Source: CAWATZ01 sp963784995
GTDB lineage: Bacteria > Planctomycetota > Planctomycetia > Gemmatales > Gemmataceae
Direction of reading: 5' to 3'
Length of the DNA stretch: 64,000 nucleotides
Assembly: GCA_963784995.1 (NCBI GenBank)
Contig: CAWATZ010000003.1
Location: forward strand, 2,294,001-2,358,000
Shown: positions 7,796 to 16,690 of the stretch, piece after piece
Layout: every line of letters starts with the position of its first letter
How positions within the stretch are numbered: position 1 is the stretch's first letter
Position numbers and translations under genes: made by a program
The notes under the pieces: generated by a model
Told to the model about the DNA's origin: nothing
Seen by the model: only the letters and a program-made list of their open reading frames with translations
Database searches by the model: none

Positions 7796-8990
7796 TCACT
7801 CCTCCCCGCCGTGCGGGACGTCCGACGGACACAGCTCGGCATGAGCCGTGCCGTTGCTGCAGGCCACCCGGCGCAGGGCCACGGCGGTGATGTCGTCGCT
7901 CTGCCCTTTCTGGTGCAGGGCGGCCTGCAACAGCTCTTGCATCCGCTCGAACAGGCCCACTCCCTCCAGCCGGCCCAGGCCGGGCAGATCGCGTCCCAGC
8001 AGGGACGTCAGCAGATCGAACAGCCCATCGGTGCCCAGGATCAGCTCGTCGTCGGGTTGCAGGGCCCAGGAGCGCTGGTCGGCCGAGGAGGGCGGGGCCA
8101 GGCCGAGCCAGGTGCCGCGCAGACTCGATCAGATCGGCCTGGTCGGCGCCGGTGCGCCGCAGCAGCAGCCGGCTGCCGCCGGCCGGGGCCACGGTGGCGA
8201 CGCCATTGGTTTGCAACCGGATCAGGGTCGCCTCGACGTAAATGCCCTCGGGAAAGCAGTCGGCGAACAGGTGATGCATCCGTTCCAGCAGCTCGGCCGG
8301 CTCGGCCGGGGCCTCGCCTCCCCGAGCCTGGCCGGCCAGGGCCCAGCACTGCTGCCAGACGCTCGGCAGGGTGCTGGCCAGCAGGTAGGCGTTGTAGCCG
8401 TGGCCGGTAATGTCCGCCAGCAGCAGCCAGAGCGAGCCATCACTGGCCCTGGCGCCGCCATACCAGTCGCCGCCGAACCAGTTGTTGCCCAGCTGCTGCG
8501 AAGGCAAGAACACCGCCTGGGTGTGGTAGCCCGGCACGTCAGGCAAGGGCAAGGGCGACGGCTCGGCAGGGGCCGAAGCGCAGGCCGACCTGTCGGCCGG
8601 AGCGCAACTCGCCAGGCCCTCCCGGGAAGGAACGGCCGCGGGTTGTTGGCCGAACGGGCTGGCGGAGAGCTTGGCGACGTGGAGCAGCACGGCCGCCTGG
8701 AAGGACTCCCAGCTGAGCCGCTCAAACTCCCGCAGGGGCCGGGTGCGCAGCCAGGTCTCGGCCACGTGCAGCACGTGCAGGATCAGCCGTTCCCGCTGGC
8801 CGATTAGCTGGTGCTGGGCGACCAGGCGATCCACCAGCCGGGTCAACGCGGGACGCACCAGCTCCCAGAAGCGTTCCCGGGCCGAGCGCTCCCGGTTGTG
8901 CAACGCTTCCACCAGCTGCAGCGGCGTGCTGGTTCCCGGCGGCCCAGGTCTGTCGCTGATCGGCCTCTTGACCATCCCTTTGATCCTCAC
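7796..8990 (-). CDS. SpoIIE-type PP2C serine phosphatase, one-base frameshift near 8123
   Basis: The N-terminal 130 residues are helical, followed by a SpoIIE/PP2C domain: GGDWYG and LLLADITGHG bind the metals. After LIE near 8123 the frame breaks; removing one base (an A on the + strand) restores LRGTWLGLAPP, then GTDGLFDLL and SDDITAVALRR, the C-terminal PP2C motifs, ending at 7796 next to the sigma factor. So the gene is either inactivated or the base is a sequencing error. Such phosphatases dephosphorylate anti-anti-sigma proteins. Confidence 0.85.
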
Positions 8991-9244
8991 CGCCGTGCCC
9001 GGCGGTCCTCTCTGTTCGTCCTGCCCTTATTATGGCCGAGTCAGCCTGTTGTCTCAAGGATGGAAAACCGGTTCGTTACAATCGTGGCACGGGGGGCCCT
9101 GGTGGCCAGCAACTCGAGTCGGCGTTTCCGGGCGGCACCGATTTTTTCATTGCGGATTTGACCGCAAGGTGCTTTCTGTTCTAAACTTTTCTGTTTCGAT
9201 CAAAATCCGCGAGGTTCCCTGCCTGCTGCCCCCAGGAGCGTTGT

Positions 9245-11026
9245 ATGACTGCCGACAACACCGACCGCCAGGGTTCGGACACCAGCGCCGCGGCGCTGGC
9301 GTTCCTCCACCGACTGCTCTGCGGTCCGGAGGCGGCGCCACCATCCTTGCCTGAACTGCTCACCGGTCTGGCCGAGGTGTTCACGGCACGAGCGGCGGGG
9401 CTGCGGGTTGTGGCACGGTCTCCTGACCGTGCCACCTGGCCGGCCGAAGGTCTCCCTGCGATTGAGCCTGGCCGAGGCTGTCACGGCAGACAGGCAACCT
9501 CCTGGCAACCGGAACTCGCCACGGTGGAGCGGTTGCGCTCTTCCCGGCTGGCCGTCTCGATCCCGCGCGGAACTGCTGGCAGCGTCCTGGCAACGGTGCT
9601 TTGGGTTGGCGGCCGAGGCACGGAAGGAAACGTCCCCCAGGCGCTGCCCGGGGAGGGCCTGCTCTGGCTCGAGGACGACCGACCTCGGGAATGGACGCGG
9701 GCCGAGGCCGGGGTCTTGCCCCTGGCCGGATCGGTCCTGGAGCGCATCCTGGCTGGCGAGGAGCGCTCGGCTGGGTGGGTGGAGCAGTGGCGGCGACACG
9801 CCCGCCAGTTCCGTCTGGAAGCGATCGCCCAGGCGGCCCGCCGGATGGCGCACGATTTCGGCAACGTGTTCACGGGCATCCTCGGCTTCACCGAGCTGAG
9901 TCTGGTTCAGCCCTCGCCTGGCCATGCCCTGATCCACTCCTATCTCCGGGAGATCTTTCACAGTGCCCAGAACGGCGCCCGTCTGACCAGCCAGCTGCGG
10001 CTGTTTTCCCGGCGCCAGCAGGTGCCGGGAGACCCTTGCACCCTGACCGAGGTGGTCGAGGAGGAAGTTGGCCGGATTCAGGGGTGCCCGGAACATGCGG
10101 GCAAGCTGCGCGGCCGGGTCGGAGGCGAACTGCCGCCGGTGGCCATCGACAAGGACCATCTGCGCCACGTGGTCGCGGCGGTGCTGGAGAATGCCGTGGA
10201 AGCCCTGCCTCCCCAGGGGGAGGCGGTCGTTTCTGCCCGGACTGTGGAACTGGACCCGGCCGGCTGCGTCGATTATTACGGCGACCCCCAGCCCGGTCCG
10301 CACGTGCTTCTGACCGTGGCCGACAAGGGACTGGGGTTGACCGTCGAGGGCTGGCAGCGCGTCCTCGCCGAGCCGTTCTGGACCACCAAGCCCCGGCATC
10401 GGGGGCTCGGTCTGGCCGTCGCTTACGGCGTGCTCCACGCTCACCGCGGCGGTCTGCGGCTGCTGCCGCGTCCGGGTGGCGGCGTGCTGGTCGAAGTGCT
10501 GCTGCCGGTGGTCCGCCCGAATCAACCGGGCGAGGAGAGGCCGGCAGCAATCAGCCAGGGCACCACCACGGAGAGCCCGGGGGTGTCAGCCCCCGGGCTG
10601 GCCCGCGGTGCCCGGGTCCTGGTGGTCGATGACGACCTGGCTGTATTAAATTACGTCCGGGCCACGCTGGAACAGGCCGGCTACGAGGTCCAGACGGTCA
10701 CCAGCGCCGAGGAGGCGCTGCATTCCTACCTTACCGGACCGGATGGTCCAGGTGGACCCCGACGCTTCCAGCTGGTGCTTTCCGACGTGGTCATGCCCCG
10801 GACCACCGGAGTGGAACTGGCCCGGCAGTTACTGACCAGGGACACCGAACTGCGCCTGCTGTTCATGAGCAGTCAGGTGGGCCAGGAGTTCAGCCAGGAA
10901 GAGCTGGGACATCGCTTTGAACTGCTTTCCAAGCCCTTTGCCCGCGAGGGGTTGCTGCGTGCCGTGCGTTCGGCCATCGATCGGCCGGTTTCCCGGTCGG
11001 CCGGGCTCCTGACAACGGCCTCCTGA
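9245..11026 (+). CDS. hybrid sensor histidine kinase with C-terminal receiver
   Basis: 593 residues, no membrane segment. The N-terminal ~185 residues may be a degenerate GAF-like sensor. The phospho-acceptor is H203 in RMAHDFGNV; the ATPase has NAVEAL (N box), DKGLGL (G1) and PFWTTKPRHRGLGLAV (F/G2). After a short linker a receiver follows: VLVVDDD, the acceptor aspartate in LVLSDVVMP and a LLSKPF lysine. The start has an AGGAG site. Two perfect palindromes sit inside the coding sequence, both encoding linker-like peptides. The next gene encodes a receiver-XRE protein and is a likely partner. Confidence 0.88.
   Translation: MTADNTDRQGSDTSAAALAFLHRLLCGPEAAPPSLPELLTGLAEVFTARAAGLRVVARSPDRATWPAEGLPAIEPGRGCHGRQATSWQPELATVERLRSSRLAVSIPRGTAGSVLATVLWVGGRGTEGNVPQALPGEGLLWLEDDRPREWTRAEAGVLPLAGSVLERILAGEERSAGWVEQWRRHARQFRLEAIAQAARRMAHDFGNVFTGILGFTELSLVQPSPGHALIHSYLREIFHSAQNGARLTSQLRLFSRRQQVPGDPCTLTEVVEEEVGRIQGCPEHAGKLRGRVGGELPPVAIDKDHLRHVVAAVLENAVEALPPQGEAVVSARTVELDPAGCVDYYGDPQPGPHVLLTVADKGLGLTVEGWQRVLAEPFWTTKPRHRGLGLAVAYGVLHAHRGGLRLLPRPGGGVLVEVLLPVVRPNQPGEERPAAISQGTTTESPGVSAPGLARGARVLVVDDDLAVLNYVRATLEQAGYEVQTVTSAEEALHSYLTGPDGPGGPRRFQLVLSDVVMPRTTGVELARQLLTRDTELRLLFMSSQVGQEFSQEELGHRFELLSKPFAREGLLRAVRSAIDRPVSRSAGLLTTAS
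9410..9435. repeat. REP-like palindrome inside the kinase gene
   Basis: A perfect 11-bp stem (GTGGCACGGTC / GACCGTGCCAC) with a 4-base loop. It is translated in frame as VARSPDRAT. The sequence type resembles short palindromes scattered through planctomycete genomes. Confidence 0.8.
10574..10599. repeat. second REP-like palindrome, in the kinase-receiver linker
   Basis: A perfect 10-bp stem (AGCCCGGGGG / CCCCCGGGCT) with a 6-base loop. It encodes SPGVSAPG exactly between the ATPase and receiver domains. Confidence 0.8.
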
Positions 11027-11090
11027 AAACGAGCTGGTTTCACAAGCCCCCCACGTGAGTGGGGGATGCACAACGAAGGAGAATCCTCCT

Positions 11091-11816
11091 GTGACTGTTC
11101 GCTTCACCAATGGGGTCCCCGGGTCGGTCTCTCCCGTCGTGGACCACTCGCCGCTGCCGGAAGACGACCTGCTGGGGCTGCCGCAGTCTCAGAACCTGTT
11201 TTGCTCCGGCGAGGTGCGCATTCTGGTTCTGGACGACGATCAGCAGATTTGTCGGATGATGCAGGCCGCCCTGGCCCCCAGCGATTTCAAGGTCGATGCC
11301 GTCTCCGAGCCCGGCCAGATGCAGGCCGCCCTGATGAGCCCGCACTATGACGTCATCATCCTCGACTACGTGATTCCGGGCCTGGACTCGCAGCAGGCGC
11401 TGGAATGGGTCAAGCAGTACCAGCCCGAGGCGAGCATCATCGTGGTGACGGCCTATCCATCGATCGACAGCGCCCTCAACTGCCTGCGGGCCCGCACCTA
11501 CGACTACCTGACCAAGCCCTTCCAGATCGCGCAGCTGCAAAAGACGGTGACGCGCTGCCTGGAGAGCAAGGGCCTGCTGCGCATGTCGGAAAGTGCCCTG
11601 CGTGAGGCCCTGGGAGTTGCCATCCGCGAACGGCGCAAGGCCCTCGGCCTGACCCTGGCGGACATGGCCCGCCGGACCAGCGTTTCGCTGGGCTACCTCT
11701 CGCAGATCGAGCTGGGTAAGAACTCGGCCTCGATCGAGACGCTGTACAAGATCACGCTCGGACTGGGCATCAAGATGAGTGAACTGTTTATGTCGGTACA
11801 GCAGGGTGAGGTCTGA
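11091..11816 (+). CDS. response regulator: receiver domain + XRE helix-turn-helix
   Basis: 241 residues from a GTG preceded by AAGGAG at about 9 nt; an upstream ATG at 11055 in the same frame has a weaker site. The receiver has VLDDD, the acceptor aspartate in VIILDYVIPG, T in VVTAYP and the K of LTKPF. The C-terminal 65 residues are a lambda-repressor-type HTH (GLTLADMARRTSVSLGYLSQIELGKNSAS). A receiver joined to an XRE domain is less common than OmpR or NarL types. The upstream hybrid kinase is the likely phosphodonor. A strong hairpin follows the stop. Confidence 0.88.
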   Translation: MTVRFTNGVPGSVSPVVDHSPLPEDDLLGLPQSQNLFCSGEVRILVLDDDQQICRMMQAALAPSDFKVDAVSEPGQMQAALMSPHYDVIILDYVIPGLDSQQALEWVKQYQPEASIIVVTAYPSIDSALNCLRARTYDYLTKPFQIAQLQKTVTRCLESKGLLRMSESALREALGVAIRERRKALGLTLADMARRTSVSLGYLSQIELGKNSASIETLYKITLGLGIKMSELFMSVQQGEV

Positions 11817-11826
11817 GCGCGAAGAA

Positions 11827-11856
11827 ACCCCGCGGAACACGGAGGTTCCGCGGGGT
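11827..11856 (+). terminator. 12-bp hairpin after the receiver-XRE gene
   Basis: ACCCCGCGGAAC and its exact complement flank a 6-base loop, 10 bases after the stop codon. The stem is very stable, but only a short mixed tract (CCAAAA) follows, so termination is likely though not classical. Confidence 0.7.
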
Positions 11857-11996
11857 CCAAAAGGTTGCCTCTGGCGAGGAACCTCTCCTTGTTCGGATGC
11901 CCATTCTCTTCCCCTTTCCTGGACGTTTCCGCGTTACAACCTATTCGATGCCTCCGGGTCATAGAACAGCAGGGTCGCCCTTTGGGAGGCCAGACC

Positions 11997-13139
11997 GTGC
12001 CGATCTACCTGGACTGCAACGCCACGACGCCCCTGGACCCTGCCGTCGTCGATGCGATGTTGCCCTATCTCCGCGAGCACCACGGCAACCCCTCCAGCGC
12101 TCACGTCCTGGGCAAGATCGCCCACGCGGCGGTGGACGTGGCCCGCCAGCAGGTGGCCAACCTGATCGGGGCCCGTGCCGACGAGGTGCTGTTCACCAGC
12201 GGCGGCACCGAGGCCAGCAATCACGCCCTCAAGGGAGCGGCGCTGGCGAAACTGCGCGGCTGGTTTGGTAGCTGGGCCCGCGGGGCCCATCTGGTCATCA
12301 GCGCCGTCGAGCATCCGGCCACGACCGAACCGTGCAAGTTCCTGGAGCGGTTGGGCTGCAAGGTGACCGTGGTCCCGGTCGATCGGCAAGGGCTGGTCGA
12401 TCCCATAGCGGTGGGCCATGCCCTGCAGCGCGGCGTCACGCTGGTCAGCATCATGCACTCCAACAACGAAGTGGGCACGCTCCAGCCAATCAAGGAGATC
12501 AGTGCCCTGACCCGGCCGCGCGGCATCCTGCTGCACACCGACGCCGCCCAGTCGCTCGGCAAGGTGCCGGTACACGTCAATGACCTGGGGGTCGATCTGA
12601 TGAGCATTGCCGGACACAAGCTCTACGCTCCCAAGGGAGTCGGCGTCCTGTACGTCCGCCGGGGAGTGCAGCTGGAGAACCTCCTGCACGGGGCCGGGCA
12701 GGAGTCGGGCCGGCGCGCCGGAACCGAGAACGTGCCCTACGTGGTCGCTCTCGGCAAGGCCTGCGAGGTCGCCGGCCAGGCGCTCCCCGCGGCCACCACC
12801 AGGCTGCGTTTGCTGCGTGACCGGCTCTGGGCCCGGTTGCAGGCCGGACTGGGCGAGCGCGTGGTGCTGAATGGCCATCCGGAGTTGCGCTTGCCCAACA
12901 CGCTCAACGCCAACTTTGTCGGACACGTGGGAGCGGAGTTGCTGGAGAAAGTGCCGGAGATTGCGGCGTCAACGGGGTCGGCGTGTCACGAGGGCAAGGT
13001 GACGCAGTCGGCGGTGCTGTGTGCGATGGGGGTGCCGCCGGAGATTGGCCGAGGAGCGCTGCGGCTGACCGTGGGACGGTTCACGACGGAGCAGGAGATT
13101 GACCAGGCGGCGGAGGTGCTGATCCGGGCCGCCCGGTGA
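11997..13139 (+). CDS. cysteine desulfurase (NifS/IscS type)
   Basis: 380 residues from a GTG at 11997 with GGGAGG seven bases upstream; the protein then begins (M)PIYLDCNATTPLDP, the usual start. Seen: EASNHALKG, the PLP histidine in SAVEHPATT, the PLP lysine in SIAGHKLYAPKG and the active cysteine in STGSACHEG. It moves sulfur from cysteine to Fe-S scaffolds or tRNA-modifying enzymes. No isc or suf partner is adjacent, so its user is unknown. Confidence 0.92.
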   Translation: MPIYLDCNATTPLDPAVVDAMLPYLREHHGNPSSAHVLGKIAHAAVDVARQQVANLIGARADEVLFTSGGTEASNHALKGAALAKLRGWFGSWARGAHLVISAVEHPATTEPCKFLERLGCKVTVVPVDRQGLVDPIAVGHALQRGVTLVSIMHSNNEVGTLQPIKEISALTRPRGILLHTDAAQSLGKVPVHVNDLGVDLMSIAGHKLYAPKGVGVLYVRRGVQLENLLHGAGQESGRRAGTENVPYVVALGKACEVAGQALPAATTRLRLLRDRLWARLQAGLGERVVLNGHPELRLPNTLNANFVGHVGAELLEKVPEIAASTGSACHEGKVTQSAVLCAMGVPPEIGRGALRLTVGRFTTEQEIDQAAEVLIRAAR

Positions 13140-13151
13140 AACGCGGCTCAC

Positions 13152-13952
13152 TCACTCGGTGGGTTCGATCCCAAGGGCCTTCAGTTGAGCCCGCAAGCGA
13201 TCGATCTGGGTGGCGGCGTTGTCCGCTCGCTGTTTTTCTTGCGCGGCACGTTCGGCCCCCGTGAGCAGAATGTTGCCGGAGGCGTCGCACCAGCGCAGCC
13301 AGGTAGTAGACATTCCCTCAAAGACTCCCTGTTGCAAAGTCAAGCCCAGCTCGAGGTCCGGGAGCCATTGTGAATCCATCTGCTCGTACTTTTTGTGCTT
13401 CTCCGAGAAAACGCGAAGTGGTTCTTTGCTCAGATAACCAGCGGGATCAAAAATGACGTAGTACAAGATGCGACGGTTGAGGTATTCGCGCACCTTGCTG
13501 TCGTCCTCGCCGCCTTCCTTGTTGGAGACGATTTCCAGCACCAGTTCGGGAAACTTTCCGTACACCCAGGTGAAAAAGGAGCGATGATGCTTCGCCCAGT
13601 ACGGTTCCGGGACGCTGGAATCCAGGGAAAGGAAGAAGTCAGGGACAATCGGGGGCTGTTTAACCGCGTGAAAGATCCCCACGTTGGCTGCCGCGATGAA
13701 GGGTTGTCCATCCGGCGGCACGTAGGAGGTGTACAGCGAATCGATCAGCAAGGTCTGTTGCCGGAGCGAAGCCATGTTGTCCACGGGCGTATCATCCTCC
13801 GTTACCACCTGGGAAACGTCCGGCCAATCTTCAGGGGCCAGCGCCCGGCAGTTGGCGCTTCCGGCTGAGTTGACGCGATCGGATTCATGTCCCGAGTCCT
13901 TCTTTCTTGTTTTCGGACAGGCAACCCCCGGCATCCTAACCCCTCGCGGCAA
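13152..13952 (-). CDS. Uma2-family endonuclease-like protein
   Basis: 266 residues as the longest frame. The order PPDGQPFIAAANVGIF, VPDFFLSLD, WVYGKFPELVLEIVSNKEGG, YYVIFDP is typical of planctomycete Uma2 proteins, with a restriction-like fold (aspartate in PDF, EIVSNKEGG as the E-x-K part). The C-terminus ends in a short coiled coil (AQEKQRADNAATQIDRLRAQL). The true start is unclear: 40 residues precede the conserved ALAPEDWPDVSQ. Function unknown; Gemmata-type genomes hold many copies. Confidence 0.82.
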   Translation of the reverse strand: MPRGVRMPGVACPKTRKKDSGHESDRVNSAGSANCRALAPEDWPDVSQVVTEDDTPVDNMASLRQQTLLIDSLYTSYVPPDGQPFIAAANVGIFHAVKQPPIVPDFFLSLDSSVPEPYWAKHHRSFFTWVYGKFPELVLEIVSNKEGGEDDSKVREYLNRRILYYVIFDPAGYLSKEPLRVFSEKHKKYEQMDSQWLPDLELGLTLQQGVFEGMSTTWLRWCDASGNILLTGAERAAQEKQRADNAATQIDRLRAQLKALGIEPTE

Positions 13953-14052
13953 TCCCGGTCAATGCAGTTGTTTCTTCCGGGGACTGTTGCAACGCCGGCC
14001 GGCATGGTATGCTGCTGCCAGGAAACTCATCCCCCTTGCGGAGGTCGCGCCG

Positions 14053-15819
14053 ATGTGTCGCCTTGGCTCTGTGCTGCTTCTTGCCTTTGCCCCGGGCCTG
14101 GTCAATGCCGCCGAGCAACCACCCGCCTTCGGGCAACGCATCGACAACCTGCACTTCAAGGACATTCGTTACGTCAATCGCGGCATCGAGGACCTCGGCA
14201 AGCGCAAGGCGTTTGTGCTGGTCTTCACCAGCACCAGCTGTCCGCTGGTGCCGCGCTACTTCCCGACCCTGAAACGACTGGAGAAGGAGTATCGCGACAA
14301 GGGAGTCCAGTTCCTGGCGGTCAACGTCGGGGCGGACGACTCGCTGGTGGCCGTGGCCGCCCAGGCGGTGGAACACGAAGTCGCCTTCCCCTTTGTCAAG
14401 GACGTCGATGGCTCCTGTGTTCGGGCCGTGGGAGCCGGCCGGACTCCGGAAGTCGTGGTCCTGGACGGGCAGCGGCGGCTGCGCTATCGGGGGCGGATCG
14501 ACGATCAGTACCGGCCGGGCACGGCGCGGCCGGCACCAACCCGGCACGACCTCAAGGAGGCGATCGAGGACGTCCTCGCGGAGCGGAAGGTTCGCGTGGA
14601 GCGGACCGAAGTCGAGGGTTGCCTGATTACCCCAAGGCAGCCGCGCAAGTTCGACACGCCCATCACCTTTGCCGAGCACGTCGCACCATTGCTGCTCAAG
14701 CACTGCCAGGAGTGTCACCGCCCAGGGACCGCGGCGCCGTTCTCTCTGTTGACCTTCGAGCAGGCCAAAAGTCGGGCCCGCTCCGTGGCCGAGGTGGTCC
14801 GTGATGGGCAGATGCCACCCTGGTTCGCGGCCCCGGGGCACGGCACGTTCAGCAACCAGCGCGGCCTGAACGCAACCGAGCGCGAGACCATCGAGCAATG
14901 GGTGAGCGGCGGCTGTCTGCCGGGCAAGCTGGAGACGCTGCCCAAACAAGATCCCGAGAAGGTCAAGGCCCCGAAATGGTTGATCGGCGAACCGGACCTG
15001 GTGCTGACCAGTGCTCCCTTTGAGCTGCCCGCCGAGGGTGACATTCCCTATCGCTACGTCATCTTCCCGCATCTGTTCCTGAGGGAGACCTGGGTGCAGA
15101 GCATTCAGATCTTGCCGGAAAAACTGCCCCTGGTCCATCACGCCAACCTGGCTTTTGTTTCGGTGGGCGAGGGGTTCAAGGAGTCGAACTTCCTGACCGG
15201 TTTCGTCCCCGGCGGCGAGGCGATGCAGCTGAACCAGGGCGTCGCCTGCCGCTTCCCGGCCGGCTCCATGCTGGCGCTGCAAATCCACTTTGTCGCCAGC
15301 GGCAAGAAGGAGACCTGCCGGGTCAGCATCGGTTTGCGTTATGCCCGCGACGTGGTCCGCAAGCAACTCCGGCACGTCTTGCTGGTGGACAAGCGCTTTG
15401 CCATTCCCCCCGGCGAGCCGGCTCACGCGGTGCGGGTCGAGCGGACGCTGGATCGGAAGGCGGTGGGGGTGGGTCTGTTCAGCCACATGCACCTGCGCGG
15501 CAAGGCCATGACCTTCACGGCCCAGCTGCCCGACGGCAAGACGCAACCGCTGCTGCGGATTCCGAACTACCATTTCGCCTGGCAGCTGGCCTACCACCTG
15601 GAACCAGGCAAGGTCCGCTTGCCGCGCGGCACAAAACTGGAGTGCGTTGCCCTTTACGACAACTCGCCCTTCAATCCGTTCAATCCCGACCCCAAGGCGA
15701 CGGTCCGCGATGGTCCTCAGACTTATCACGAGATGCTCAATGGATTTTTCTTCTACGTCGATGACGACGAAAACCTTGAATTGACCATCGATCCGCGGAC
15801 GGGTCAGGTGAAGAAGTAG
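14053..15819 (+). CDS. exported redoxin / CxxCH cytochrome / copper monooxygenase-like fusion
   Basis: 588 residues from an ATG with GGAGG upstream; MCRLGSVLLLAFAPGLVNA is a signal peptide. Residues about 25-190 are a thioredoxin-fold redoxin (FTSTSCPLVPRYFP). A mono-heme-type CQECH follows near residue 220, then a PHM-like ascorbate-dependent copper domain (VHHANLAF, HMHLRGKAM, FNPFNPDP). The combination suggests a periplasmic oxidoreductase that uses heme and copper. The redoxin has a single cysteine in SCPLV, so thiol chemistry differs from a CxxC thioredoxin. Confidence 0.82.
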   Translation: MCRLGSVLLLAFAPGLVNAAEQPPAFGQRIDNLHFKDIRYVNRGIEDLGKRKAFVLVFTSTSCPLVPRYFPTLKRLEKEYRDKGVQFLAVNVGADDSLVAVAAQAVEHEVAFPFVKDVDGSCVRAVGAGRTPEVVVLDGQRRLRYRGRIDDQYRPGTARPAPTRHDLKEAIEDVLAERKVRVERTEVEGCLITPRQPRKFDTPITFAEHVAPLLLKHCQECHRPGTAAPFSLLTFEQAKSRARSVAEVVRDGQMPPWFAAPGHGTFSNQRGLNATERETIEQWVSGGCLPGKLETLPKQDPEKVKAPKWLIGEPDLVLTSAPFELPAEGDIPYRYVIFPHLFLRETWVQSIQILPEKLPLVHHANLAFVSVGEGFKESNFLTGFVPGGEAMQLNQGVACRFPAGSMLALQIHFVASGKKETCRVSIGLRYARDVVRKQLRHVLLVDKRFAIPPGEPAHAVRVERTLDRKAVGVGLFSHMHLRGKAMTFTAQLPDGKTQPLLRIPNYHFAWQLAYHLEPGKVRLPRGTKLECVALYDNSPFNPFNPDPKATVRDGPQTYHEMLNGFFFYVDDDENLELTIDPRTGQVKK

Positions 15820-15822
15820 GTG

Positions 15823-16191
15823 TCAAAGGACCCACAGGAGATACCCCGCCGCCACCGTGCCGACCACGGCTCCCCCGTAACAGCACAGGTTGATCACCTC
15901 GTTGAGGTGCTTGATCTGCAACCCATCGTACAGGGTAAAGCGGAAGCGATGGGCCCCGTGAAACAGCGACAGCATGCATGTCAGGAAAAGAGCGATGCGC
16001 GTCAGCGGGTTGCGAAGCACGGCGAGCAGGTGCTCGTAGCTGGGCGGCTTGAGCCAGCCCAGGGGGAACGCCAGGCCGAACAGCAGCAGCAGGATCGGCA
16101 GCAGCAGCGCCGCCAGCACGCCGCCGGCGCTGAAGAGCAGCCACAACAGGGGCTCGATCGGTCGCTTGGTGTGTTCAACGCCTTTCGGCAT
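15823..16191 (-). CDS. frdD: fumarate reductase/succinate dehydrogenase membrane subunit D
   Basis: 122 residues from an ATG with GGAGGAA seven bases upstream (MPKGVEHTKRPIEPLLW). Three membrane segments and the start KRPIEPLLWLLFSAGG match FrdD, the small quinone-site anchor. It ends the frdABCD-order operon. A decayed copy of its first 19 codons lies just upstream, at a 71-bp offset, between frdC and frdD. Confidence 0.82.
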   Translation of the reverse strand: MPKGVEHTKRPIEPLLWLLFSAGGVLAALLLPILLLLFGLAFPLGWLKPPSYEHLLAVLRNPLTRIALFLTCMLSLFHGAHRFRFTLYDGLQIKHLNEVINLCCYGGAVVGTVAAGYLLWVL

Positions 16192-16205
16192 CACTGAATT
16201 CCTCC

Positions 16206-16268
16206 GAGCAATCACAACAAGGGTTCGATAGGTCGCTTGGCTTGCTCAACGCCTTTCGGCATCACTGA
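16206..16268 (-). repeat. duplicated frdD leader with a 16-codon mini-ORF
   Basis: About 62 bp repeats the frdD start region (54 of 62 identical by hand). It encodes MPKGVEQAKRPIEPLL and stops at a TGA where the real gene has TGG (16212-16262). Its ATG overlaps the frdC stop as TGATG. Most differences from frdD are silent or conservative, so the peptide may have been kept for a while. It may be a coupling leader or just debris. Confidence 0.75.
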
Positions 16269-16690
16269 CTGACACAGAGCCAGGCCACCAGCGCCGACAC
16301 CAGCGCCCAGGCCAGGTAATTGGAGGCTGCAATCCAGGTCCCCGGGACGCGCTTGCCCCGGAAGTGTACCACCATCGCCTGGGGTGCCAGGTTGAACCAG
16401 GTGATGGCGTGGAACACGACGAAGAACAGGCTGACGATGTTCACCACCAGCACCACCGGGCTCCTGGTCCAGGTGAGGAACTGCTGGTAGCTGTCGCTTC
16501 CGTGGCGGACCGCGTTGATCAGCAGCAGGAGGTAGACGACGAACCAGGCGACAAAGATACTGCTCAATTCACGCAGGATGAAGAGGAGATAGGCCCCGCG
16601 TTTCAGCCACCACCAGGTGGACACAGGCGTCCGATACCAGCGCGGGTGGTACTCGGTGTACGTGGGAGTCTGAACCGATTGCTCGCTCAT
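16262..16690 (-). CDS. frdC: fumarate reductase/succinate dehydrogenase membrane subunit C
   Basis: 142 residues starting MSEQSVQTPTYTEYHPRWYR, with three hydrophobic helices (AYLLFILRELSSIFVAWFVV and two more) and the FHAITWFNLAPQAM histidine region that fits quinone/heme contact in FrdC. Its ATG overlaps the frdB stop (ATGA). It anchors the FrdAB catalytic pair to the membrane with FrdD. Confidence 0.85.
   Translation of the reverse strand: MSEQSVQTPTYTEYHPRWYRTPVSTWWWLKRGAYLLFILRELSSIFVAWFVVYLLLLINAVRHGSDSYQQFLTWTRSPVVLVVNIVSLFFVVFHAITWFNLAPQAMVVHFRGKRVPGTWIAASNYLAWALVSALVAWLCVSQ

Noticed and set aside
13152..13952. Uma2 protein as a defence gene
   Set aside because: These are abundant, scattered single genes in planctomycetes; nothing here ties it to defence.
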